Assembly (NCBI GenBank): GCA_030824495.1
Contig: JAVBXP010000020.1
Span: 1 to 50,338 of the forward strand
Length of the DNA stretch: 50,338 nucleotides
Reading direction: 5' to 3'
DNA from: a bacterium
GTDB lineage: Bacteria > Pseudomonadota > Alphaproteobacteria > Caulobacterales > Caulobacteraceae
This document shows, in pieces, positions 1 to 8,322 of this stretch (position 1 is the stretch's first letter; every line of letters starts with the position of its first letter). Below the pieces are notes generated by a model that saw only the letters and a list, made by a program, of their open reading frames with translations, had not been told where the DNA came from and did no database searches. Position numbers and translations under genes: made by a program.

Positions 1-732
1 GGCGCGAGCCGCGGCGGGCGCAGCTTCGGCGGCCTTGGCGCGGCGCGCGACAGAGGCTCGGGTGGGCTTGGCGGTCGGCGCTCGGGCGGGAGCGGCGGCC
101 TGCTGGCGCAAGGTCGCTTTGACCCAGTCGATGCTGGCCTGCAGTTCGGCGCGGCGCACGCCGATGGCGTAGCCGATGCCGGCCGCCGCAGCTATCGCCA
201 GCAGGGTCGCGGCGAAGATGCCGCCGCCGGGGATGTGGGCGTAGGAAAAGACGCTGGCCAAGCCGTGCAGCACCCCGTCGCCCCAGAAGCCGCCAAGCCC
301 CTTGGCCAGCGGCCAAGCCGCCGGGGCGGGGGGCGCGGCCAGCAGGCCGGCCAGAGCCAGGACGCCCAGCGTTCCGACCAGAGCGCGGATGCGCAGCTTC
401 TTGCGGTTCTGATCTGGCTGAGGGGTGGTCGCCCGGCCCAGACCGAACACGACCATGAGCAGGGCCGCGACGCCGGCCGCGAGCCCGAGGGACTGGATAC
501 CGATATCGGCCGCCGTCGCCCCGGGGGCGCCGAGCACATTGGAAGGCGACAGCGCCGAGGCGGCGTTCAGGCTGGGGTCGGAGGCGTTGTAGGTCGCCAG
601 CGCGATGGCCAGGGCGATGCCGGCCGCCGCGATGATCCCGCCGCGCAACCGCGCCGTAGCCGGATGGGTCCAGGCGAGGCTCGCAATGTGCAGCCCCAGC
701 TCAACACCCGTTTTCCGCGCCACTCGCGCCAT
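1..732 (-). CDS. ftsK: DNA translocase FtsK, N-terminal part (cut by window edge)
   Basis: Reading the minus strand from ATG at 732 gives an open frame of 244 codons that runs off the window at base 1 without a stop. It begins MARVARKTGVELGLHIASLA and has the layout of the FtsK/SpoIIIE four-TM anchor: a hydrophobic helix at about 31-47, the family-typical stretch NASDPSLNAASALS with NVLGAPGATAADIGIQSLG, then further hydrophobic segments near 80-100, 117-135 and 165-190, and the start of an Ala/Pro-rich linker. FtsK anchors at the division septum and pumps chromosome ends through it so dimers can be resolved at dif. The RecA-like motor and gamma domain would lie outside the window. Only the N-terminus is visible, so the call rests on the membrane domain. 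Confidence 0.85.
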   Translation of the reverse strand, partial: MARVARKTGVELGLHIASLAWTHPATARLRGGIIAAAGIALAIALATYNASDPSLNAASALSPSNVLGAPGATAADIGIQSLGLAAGVAALLMVVFGLGRATTPQPDQNRKKLRIRALVGTLGVLALAGLLAAPPAPAAWPLAKGLGGFWGDGVLHGLASVFSYAHIPGGGIFAATLLAIAAAAGIGYAIGVRRAELQASIDWVKATLRQQAAAPARAPTAKPTRASVARRAKAAEAAPAAARA

Positions 733-778
733 CGCCCGATCCCCAGTTCTGCAAATCCCATGTTTGGACGCCCGAGGG

Positions 779-793
779 TTAAGAGGCGTTTAC
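779..793. promoter_or_regulatory. possible CtrA-like site between ftsK and the small membrane gene
   Basis: TTAA-N7-TTAC lies in the divergent intergenic region (733-889), one base away from the Caulobacter CtrA consensus TTAA-N7-TTAA. A cell-cycle master-regulator site in front of a division gene would make sense, but one near-match in an AT-poor genome is weak evidence. No convincing -35/-10 pair was identified nearby. Confidence 0.3.
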
Positions 794-889
794 CAAGCCG
801 GACGTTGGGGCGTGTGTTTTCTGGGCGCCCTCTCGAGCGCGGCGGAAATCCAGTTTTCGTTTGTCCAAACCCACACTAGGTTCGCCAGC

Positions 890-1279
890 ATGTGGACCAT
901 GCCTCGAAGCGTCCTGCGGGTCGTCGCCGTCATCCTCGCCATCTGCGCTGTCGGCGGGTTCGTGCTTGGCGTTCGGGGCGCTCCGGAGCGGGCGCGGTTG
1001 CCGGGCGAAAGCGCCACGGGCGGCCCCGCCTTGCAGGCCACCGATGCCCAGCCCCTGGACGACCTGGTGCTCACGCCCTCGGAGCTGGAGCCAGAGCCTC
1101 CGAAGGTCGAGGAAAAGCCGGAGGAAAAGGTCGAGGAGCTTGCGCCGGTGACCCCGGTCCCCGTCGCGCCGCCGGTCACGCCTGCACCTAAGGCTCCCGC
1201 AGTCCCCTCCGCCGACGAAGACCGGGTCGGCGACCTGATCGACGGCCTCACCCCGCCGCCGGAACAGCCGCCTTACTGA
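890..1279 (+). CDS. small proline-rich, membrane-anchored protein of unknown function
   Basis: 129 aa from the ATG at 890; an ATG three codons later is an alternative, and no strong ribosome site marks either. Residues about 6-27 form one hydrophobic helix (VLRVVAVILAICAVGGFVLG). The rest is low-complexity and rich in Pro, Glu, Lys and Val (about 60-112), ending DLIDGLTPPPEQPPY. This resembles the membrane anchor and rigid periplasmic spacer of TonB-like proteins, but the TonB C-terminal domain is absent. No catalytic motif is visible. It is transcribed divergently from ftsK and convergently with alkB, whose stop is 8 nt away. I do not recognise a named family. Confidence 0.6.
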   Translation: MWTMPRSVLRVVAVILAICAVGGFVLGVRGAPERARLPGESATGGPALQATDAQPLDDLVLTPSELEPEPPKVEEKPEEKVEELAPVTPVPVAPPVTPAPKAPAVPSADEDRVGDLIDGLTPPPEQPPY

Positions 1280-1287
1280 GTTTCGCG

Positions 1288-1905
1288 CTAGGCCCTCGTC
1301 GGCGCCGCCCGGCGCAGGGTCAGGTTGATGCGACCGCCGCTGGGGAGCAGCCGCGAGGATCCGGCCAGGATCCGGTCGACGCCGTGGTGGAATAGCCGCG
1401 CCTCGCCCGCCAGCAGGCAGACATCGCCCGACGCCAGCTTCACAGACCGGGTGGGATCGGACCGCTTGACCCCGCCGATGCGGAATACGGCGGTGTCGCC
1501 CAGTGAAACCGACAGCACCGGAAACGTCAGTTCGGCCTCGTCCAAATCCTGATGCAGGCCCATCTTGGCCTCGGCGTTATAAAAATTGATCAGGCAAGCG
1601 TCGGGCGGAACGTCGGGATCGGCGAGTTCGGCCCAGAGATCCAGCAGGACCTGGGGAATATCGGGCCACGCCTGGCCAGTGACCGGATGGCGTGGCTCAT
1701 AGCGGTAGCCGGCCGCGTCGGTGGTCCAGCCCAGGGATCCAAGGCTGGTCATGGCCACGCTCATCGGCTTTCCGCCGGGCGTCACCTGATGGACCAGGGG
1801 CGCCTGTTCGACCCGCGCCAGCACCTGCGCCAACAGATCGACCTGGGCCTGCGGCGACAGGCGGCCGGGCAGCAGTCGAAATCCTGTGGTCGTCGAAAGG
1901 CTCAT
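1288..1905 (-). CDS. alkB: AlkB-type 2-oxoglutarate/Fe(II) DNA repair dioxygenase
   Basis: 205 aa. Oxidatively removes methyl groups from 1-methyladenine and 3-methylcytosine in DNA and RNA. The Fe(II) ligands are visible as H118-x-D120 (in MGLHQDLDEAE) and a distal His in RLFHHGVDRI (H174 by the usual spacing). The 2-oxoglutarate-binding Arg lies in the closing motif RINLTLRR (R192 to R198). The nucleotide-lid pattern YRYEPRHPVTGQAWP (about 67-81) and NFYN (107-110) also fit AlkB. Length is normal. It lies divergent to the small HExxH gene and so close to dnaK, a placement I recall for Caulobacter alkB, where transcription is cell-cycle controlled rather than induced by alkylation (recall, not checked). 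Confidence 0.95.
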   Translation of the reverse strand: MSLSTTTGFRLLPGRLSPQAQVDLLAQVLARVEQAPLVHQVTPGGKPMSVAMTSLGSLGWTTDAAGYRYEPRHPVTGQAWPDIPQVLLDLWAELADPDVPPDACLINFYNAEAKMGLHQDLDEAELTFPVLSVSLGDTAVFRIGGVKRSDPTRSVKLASGDVCLLAGEARLFHHGVDRILAGSSRLLPSGGRINLTLRRAAPTRA

Positions 1906-1924
1906 GCGGTCTCATATAGGCGCA

Positions 1925-2416
1925 ATGGCCCACTCTGCTCACGATCCGCGCATGGCGCCCATGAGATGGCGGTCCCTGACGCCAGGAGAGCGCGCGGCGT
2001 GCGCCGATGTCTTCGGCGACGAGCTGGACGCCCGCAGGGTCAGGCTTTTCAGCCTGCCGTTCTGGCCGCGACCTTTCGTCCCAAACGGTCGGCTGATCAT
2101 TTGGCCCTCAACCTCCGCCATGGCCGATTTCGCCGACGCCCCGTTATGGCTGCGCTCGGTCCTGATCCACGAATTGACCCATGTCTGGCAGGCTCAGACG
2201 GGGGTGTTTCTGCCCCTGGCCAAGCTGAAGGCGGGGGACGGACAGGCGGCCTATGCCTACGATCTGGCCGATGGGCGAAATTTTTCGCAACTCAATATCG
2301 AGCAGCAGGCGATGGTCGTTCAGCACGCCTACCTGGCCGCTGGAGGCGGCGCGGCGCCCTACGACACCCAAGCTTATGCAAGGATTTTAGAAGCTTGGCC
2401 TGGACGCCTGGGGTGA
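1925..2416 (+). CDS. small HExxH putative metallopeptidase-like protein
   Basis: 163 aa from the ATG at 1925; ATGs at 1952 and 1961 are alternatives. A zincin-type motif is seen at 82-86 (HELTH, inside LRSVLIHELTHVWQAQ), followed by a Gln/Ala-rich helix NIEQQAMVVQHAYLAAGG (about 124-141) that often accompanies HExxH in small DUF4157-like proteins. No signal peptide or membrane segment is visible. It sits between alkB (start 20 nt away, divergent) and the dnaK promoter. In some genomes such proteins carry a 'Vgr-related' label, but nothing here links it to type VI secretion. Whether it is an active protease is unknown. Confidence 0.65.
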   Translation: MAHSAHDPRMAPMRWRSLTPGERAACADVFGDELDARRVRLFSLPFWPRPFVPNGRLIIWPSTSAMADFADAPLWLRSVLIHELTHVWQAQTGVFLPLAKLKAGDGQAAYAYDLADGRNFSQLNIEQQAMVVQHAYLAAGGGAAPYDTQAYARILEAWPGRLG

Positions 2417-2446
2417 AGACCCCGCAAGATATAGGGGCATTACGCC

Positions 2447-2474
2447 CTTGCAGGGATCGCAGGTGATCCCATAT
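2447..2474 (+). promoter_or_regulatory. candidate sigma-32 heat-shock promoter of dnaKJ
   Basis: CTTGCA at 2447-2452 and TCCCATAT at 2467-2474, spacer 14 nt, against the heat-shock consensus CTTGAA...CCCCATNT. The -10 matches 7 of 8 positions. Transcription would start near 2480, giving a leader of about 130 nt before dnaK. GANTC sites, the target of the Caulobacter CcrM methyltransferase, lie at 2478-2482 (next to the predicted start) and 2604-2608. Confidence 0.7.
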
Positions 2475-2611
2475 CGCGACTCGACGCCGGTTTCCCCGTG
2501 GGTTAACCGGCCGAGCCCTTATTCGAACCGGGGACGTCGATAAGAAACGGGGTGCTTCACTCGAAGGCCCTTCAACCGGCGTCCGCCATTCAGGAGCGAG
2601 CAAGACTCGAT

Positions 2612-4525
<1,914 letters not shown>

Positions 4526-4596
4526 CGTTTCGCCCGATGGCGGTCTCTGGCAATTCTTGCGAGAAGGCCGCCATGGGCGGCGCGACCGAAATGGAA

Positions 4597-4644
4597 ATCT
4601 CCGCTCGATCCCTACTGGCTGAAGCCTTGCGGTCGAGCGGGGAT
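4597..4644 (+). promoter_or_regulatory. 12-bp stem-loop between dnaK and dnaJ
   Basis: ATCTCCGCTCGA (4597-4608) pairs with TCGAGCGGGGAT (4633-4644) with a single G-U pair, closing a 24-nt loop. There is no U-tract, so it is not a classic terminator. Its place between the two chaperone genes suggests a processing, stabilising or partial-attenuation element that sets the DnaK:DnaJ ratio (inference). Confidence 0.65.
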
Positions 4645-4690
4645 CATCCCACTTCAATATTCAGATCAACTTTGAACGCCTGAACATAGC

Positions 4691-5848
4691 ATGCGGGATT
4701 ATTACGAGATCCTCGGCGTGGAGCGGAGCGCCGACGACGGCGCGCTGAAAGCTTCATTCCGAAAGCTGGCCATGGAGCATCACCCCGACCGCAATGGCGG
4801 TTGCGAGGAAGCCGAGGGGCGGTTCAAGGAAATCAACGAGGCCTATTCGATCCTCTCCGACCCCCAGAAGCGGGCGGCCTATGACCGGTTTGGTCATGCG
4901 GGCGTCAACGGTTCGGGCGGCGGCGGTGGTGGTGGCAACGGCCAGTTCCACGACGTAAACGACATCTTCAGCGAGGTGTTCGGCGACGTCTTTGGCGACA
5001 TGTTCGGTGGTCGCGGCCGCCAGCGTAGCGGACCGGCCCGTGGCCAGGATCTGCGTTATGACCTCGAGATCACCCTTGAGCAGGCCTATGCCGGCTCCGA
5101 GGTGGAGATCACGGTCCCGGCCTCGATCAACTGCGAAAGCTGCGATGGTTCGGGCGCCAAGCCCGGGACCAGCCCTACAGTCTGCGGAAGCTGCGGCGGG
5201 GCCGGCCGCGTGCGGGCCAGCCAAGGGTTCTTCTCGATCGAGCGGGCTTGCCCGCGCTGCGGCGGCTCGGGCCGTCTGGTGCTCGATCCCTGCCAGGAAT
5301 GCCACGGCCACGGCCAATTGCGGAAGGAGCGCACGCTCCAGGTCCGCATCCCGGCTGGTGTCGACGACGGCGCCCGGATCCGGCTGGCCGGCGAAGGCGA
5401 CGCTGGCGCGCGCGGCGGTCCGCGTGGCGACCTCTACATTTTCCTGTCGGTGAGACCGCACGACCTCTTCGACCGCGAAGGTCTGGACCTGCTCTGCACC
5501 GTGCCGGTGCCGATGGCGGTCGCAGCCCTGGGCGGCGACATCGAGGCGCCGTGCCTGATGGGCGGCGATGACTGCGACGGAAACTGCAAGATCGAGGTCA
5601 AGGTGCCGGAAGGCTCCCAGACCGGCCGTACGGTCCGCCTGAAGGGTCGCGGCATGCCTTCTCTGCGCTCGCGTGAGCGTGGCGACCTGGTGGTCGAGCT
5701 GTTCGTCGAGACCCCGACCAAGCTGACCGCGCGTCAAAAGGAGCTGATGCGCGAGTTCTCCGACATCTGCGGCGAGCAACAGCATCCGAAGTCGGCCAAC
5801 TTCATCGGCAAGGCGAAGCGCTTCTGGGAAGACGTCACCGGCGCCTAA
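4691..5848 (+). CDS. dnaJ: Co-chaperone DnaJ (Hsp40, type I)
   Basis: 385 aa. Stimulates DnaK ATP hydrolysis and delivers substrates. The J domain is at 1-70 with HPD at 31-33 (MEHHPDRN). A Gly-rich linker follows (about 75-85, SGGGGGGGN, then FGDVFGDMFGG). Four zinc-finger repeats lie at about 148-208 (CESCDGSG, CGSCGGAG, CPRCGGSG, CQECHGHG), then the C-terminal substrate-binding beta domains. All eight zinc cysteines are present. No obvious ribosome site precedes the ATG, but MRDYYEILGV is the universal DnaJ start. Second gene of the dnaKJ operon. Confidence 0.98.
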   Translation: MRDYYEILGVERSADDGALKASFRKLAMEHHPDRNGGCEEAEGRFKEINEAYSILSDPQKRAAYDRFGHAGVNGSGGGGGGGNGQFHDVNDIFSEVFGDVFGDMFGGRGRQRSGPARGQDLRYDLEITLEQAYAGSEVEITVPASINCESCDGSGAKPGTSPTVCGSCGGAGRVRASQGFFSIERACPRCGGSGRLVLDPCQECHGHGQLRKERTLQVRIPAGVDDGARIRLAGEGDAGARGGPRGDLYIFLSVRPHDLFDREGLDLLCTVPVPMAVAALGGDIEAPCLMGGDDCDGNCKIEVKVPEGSQTGRTVRLKGRGMPSLRSRERGDLVVELFVETPTKLTARQKELMREFSDICGEQQHPKSANFIGKAKRFWEDVTGA

Positions 5849-5852
5849 CACG

Positions 5853-5871
5853 CCGGCGATCGCCTCGCCGG
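5853..5871. terminator. hairpin between convergent dnaJ and MBL-fold gene
   Basis: CCGGCG (5853-5858) pairs with CGCCGG (5866-5871) around a 7-nt loop, in the 27-nt gap between two stop codons facing each other. No U-tract on either strand, so termination is probable from position rather than sequence. Confidence 0.4.
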
Positions 5872-5875
5872 GCCG

Positions 5876-6958
5876 CTAGCGCTTGAGGTCAATGTCCTTG
5901 CCGCCGGCCGGCAGGGACACGACGTCGCCGTCGCGCGCCACCCAAAGCGGCCCATCGAAGATGCGGCGGGCGTTCCCGAGGAACGGTCCCTCAAGCGCTC
6001 GCATCCGCAGCGGCGGAACCATGTGCGTCAGCATCAACGCCCCGACCTTTGCAGTCTGCGCCGCTTGCGCAGCTTCCTGCGGGGTCGCGTGATAGTCGGG
6101 GATGTCGGCCATCAGCTTGGCGACATTGGGCCGGTCGGCCTTTTGCGCAGCCTCGCGCAGGATGGCGACCAGCCGCGGCGATAGCGCCTCATGCACCAGC
6201 AGGTCGGCGCCGCGCGCGGTCTTCTCCACCGCCAAGCTCTTCGCCGTATCGCCTGAGATCACCAGGCTGCGGCCCTTGTAGTCGAAGCGGTAGCCTACGG
6301 CCGGGTGGACCGGGCTGTGATCGACCGCGAAGGCGGTGATCTTCACCCCACCCTCCTCGAAAACCACTTTTCCGTCAGGACCGGGCTCGGCGAACGGCTG
6401 CGCGGTCAGGCCAAAGCCGCTTGGCGGAACGGTCGCGGCTCCATGATGGGCGACCCGGTAGGTGGAATCCTGGCGATAAGCTTCGTTGAAACCCGCCGCG
6501 ATGCTCTCCACGCCGGGTGGGCCATAGAGGGGCAGGGGCGCCAGCGCCGCACCCGACACCCACCGTTGCATCGCCAGGGCGCCCAGGCCGTCGATGTGGT
6601 CGGAGTGGAAGTGGGTCAGGAACACCGCCTCGACTAGGCCGGGCGACAGGCCGATGCTGTTGAGGACCTCGGCCGACCCTTCGCCGGCGTCAATCACGAA
6701 CACGCGGCGCCCGGCGACCACCGTCAGACAGGGTCCCGCCCGGGTGGTGTCGGCGAGCGGCGACCCGGAGCCGCAGACCACCGCGTGCAGCCCGTCAGGC
6801 AGCTCCTTGGTCAGGTTGGTCGCCATCGCCTTGTTGGCGACGCGGGTGGTGACGGCCAGGGCGATCTCGCCCCGCGCCAGATAGAGCCCGCCGAGGATCG
6901 CCACGAGGCAAGCCCCGCCCGCCAGCCAAGCTAAACGCCGCGTCCGATTGGCAGCCAT
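5876..6958 (-). CDS. membrane-anchored metallo-beta-lactamase-fold hydrolase (RNase Z/arylsulfatase-like)
   Basis: 360 aa, preceded by a strong ribosome site (GGGAGG) on the minus strand. Residues about 8-28 form an uncleaved signal anchor or signal peptide (RRLAWLAGGACLVAILGGLY). The MBL zinc motif is intact: H116-x-H118-x-D120-H121 (LTHFHSDHIDGL), with later metal ligands in VISGDTAK and LTHMVPP. Early residues AVVCGSGSPL and VFVIDAGEGS match the RNase Z-like subgroup that also holds arylsulfatases and phosphodiesterases. The export signal argues against a tRNA processing role and for an extracytoplasmic ester or sulfate hydrolase. Divergent from a TetR gene across a 31-bp palindrome, so probably its target. 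Substrate unknown. Confidence 0.85.
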   Translation of the reverse strand: MAANRTRRLAWLAGGACLVAILGGLYLARGEIALAVTTRVANKAMATNLTKELPDGLHAVVCGSGSPLADTTRAGPCLTVVAGRRVFVIDAGEGSAEVLNSIGLSPGLVEAVFLTHFHSDHIDGLGALAMQRWVSGAALAPLPLYGPPGVESIAAGFNEAYRQDSTYRVAHHGAATVPPSGFGLTAQPFAEPGPDGKVVFEEGGVKITAFAVDHSPVHPAVGYRFDYKGRSLVISGDTAKSLAVEKTARGADLLVHEALSPRLVAILREAAQKADRPNVAKLMADIPDYHATPQEAAQAAQTAKVGALMLTHMVPPLRMRALEGPFLGNARRIFDGPLWVARDGDVVSLPAGGKDIDLKR

Positions 6959-6973
6959 CGCATCCTCCCACGG

Positions 6974-7004
6974 AATATATTGGCACGATTAATGCCATTA
7001 TATT
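6974..7004. promoter_or_regulatory. probable TetR operator, 31-bp inverted repeat
   Basis: AATATATTGGCA (6974-6985) and TGCCATTATATT (6993-7004) are inverted repeats with one mismatch in 12 and a 7-nt centre (CGATTAA). The site is AT-rich against a GC-rich background and sits 15 nt upstream of the minus-strand hydrolase start and 56 nt upstream of the TetR start, where it would overlap promoter elements such as TATATT. This is the classic place for a TetR operator controlling both divergent genes. Confidence 0.8.
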
Positions 7005-7059
7005 GAGGCCCGCGTCAAATCGCATGCGCTGGCCTGCGCCACGGGTTATCCAGAGGGCG

Positions 7060-7668
7060 ATGACCGCAGACCTGGACGCCGAAACGCTCGCCCCGCCCGT
7101 CGATGGCCGCCGCGCCCGCACGGTCGCCAGTCGCGCCCGCATCCTTGAGGCGATGATCGACCTGTTGCAGGAGGGCGAGACCCAACCCTCCGCCGAAGCC
7201 GTGGCCGCCAAGGCCGGCGTCGGGGTGCGGACAGTCTTTCGCCTGTTCAGCGACGTCGACGGCCTCTACCGGGGCCTCCAAAAAACCATGGCCGAGCGTC
7301 TGGCCCCCATTCTGGCCGAGCCCGTCACCGGCGCCTTGGCCGAGCGGCTCGACCTGCTGGTTGGGCGCCGGGCGCAGATCTTCGAGGAAATGGCGCGGCC
7401 CAAGGCGTTCGCCGACATGCACCGGGCGCGGTCTTCGGAACTGCAGGAAACCCACCGGCTGTTCATCGTCGCCCAGCGCGCCTTGCTGCTAGGCCACCTC
7501 GATGGCTTGCTGCCCGATGACGCGGACCTGGCCTCGGCGCTCGACCTGGCGCTCAGCTTCGACGCATGGCGGCGCCTGCGGGACGATCAGGGGCTGTCGC
7601 GCGAGGTCGCCGAGCGGGTGATGCGGCGGATGGCCCGGGCCCTGATCGCCAGCACGCCCCATTCCTGA
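7060..7668 (+). CDS. TetR-family transcriptional regulator
   Basis: 202 aa from ATG at 7060 (MTADLDAETLAPPV); AGAGGG lies just upstream at 7052-7057. The N-terminal helix-turn-helix is at about 20-70: RARILEAMIDLLQEG, then AVAAKAGVGVRTVFRLFSDV, the TetR recognition helix pattern with F replacing the more usual Y. The C-terminal half (about 75-200) is helical and ligand-binding in this family; no ligand can be predicted. Divergent from the MBL-fold hydrolase over an inverted repeat, so an autoregulated repressor of that gene is the simplest reading. Confidence 0.88.
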   Translation: MTADLDAETLAPPVDGRRARTVASRARILEAMIDLLQEGETQPSAEAVAAKAGVGVRTVFRLFSDVDGLYRGLQKTMAERLAPILAEPVTGALAERLDLLVGRRAQIFEEMARPKAFADMHRARSSELQETHRLFIVAQRALLLGHLDGLLPDDADLASALDLALSFDAWRRLRDDQGLSREVAERVMRRMARALIASTPHS

Positions 7669-7683
7669 GAGGCCGAGGCCGCG

Positions 7684-8214
7684 TCAGGCGGTCTTGGTCA
7701 GCATCCGGATGTCGGGCCAGCGATAGCTGACCTCATAGGTGACGCCACCAGGGCCGGGTTCGCGTCGAGGAGCCTCAGCCTGGCCGCCCAGATGTTCGTA
7801 AAAGCCGCGGGCCGGGATGTTGTCGCGCAGGACCGACAGCATCAGCGAGGTGGCCTCGTTCGCCGCGAAGACGCGGGCGATGTCGCACAGCAACCGCCGC
7901 CCCAGTCCATAGCCCTGCGCGGTGCGCAGAACATATAGCGTGGTGACCTCAGCCTCGCCCGCCCGCTTGGACCGGGACGGGCCGCCTGCGGCGTAGCCCA
8001 CCAGCCCTGAGCGGTCGGCGGCGACCAGGGTGGCTTCCTTTTCACCTGGCCTGATCAGGCTGGCGGCGAAGCGGCGCGCATAGACCGGGACTGTCATGCG
8101 GTTGAGGAACGAGTCCGGCAGCAGGCCTTGATAGGTCTCTCGCCACGACTGGATGTGCACGCGCGCGAGATCCTCGGCGTCGCCTGGTCCGGCGGGGAAG
8201 ATGACGTGCTGCAA
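7684..8214 (-). CDS. GNAT-family N-acetyltransferase
   Basis: 176 aa, apparently starting at TTG (8214) seven nt after GGAG. The acetyl-CoA-binding motif A is visible as VTTLYVLRTAQGYGLGRRLL (about 90-109; Q-x-x-G-x-G). Motif B is NIPARGFYEHLGGQ near 130-143. The N-terminal HIQSWRETYQGLLPDSFL is typical of a broad GNAT subgroup of unknown acceptor. Converges with the TetR gene (15 nt between stops) and is divergent from mutS. Acceptor substrate not predictable. Confidence 0.85.
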   Translation of the reverse strand: MQHVIFPAGPGDAEDLARVHIQSWRETYQGLLPDSFLNRMTVPVYARRFAASLIRPGEKEATLVAADRSGLVGYAAGGPSRSKRAGEAEVTTLYVLRTAQGYGLGRRLLCDIARVFAANEATSLMLSVLRDNIPARGFYEHLGGQAEAPRREPGPGGVTYEVSYRWPDIRMLTKTA

Positions 8215-8322
8215 CGGATGCTCCTGAATCGATACTTGGGCCCTGGAGGGCGCTGTTCAAGGGGGCTGCGGCTCCAATGGGGGCTGACGCCGGGCGCGGG
8301 CGCCGTTAGCTTCGGCCCACTC

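Noticed and set aside
7046..7054. TTATCCAGA, a near DnaA box in the TetR leader
   Set aside because: One mismatch and no cluster of further boxes; with the similar single site at 22092 it is within chance expectation.
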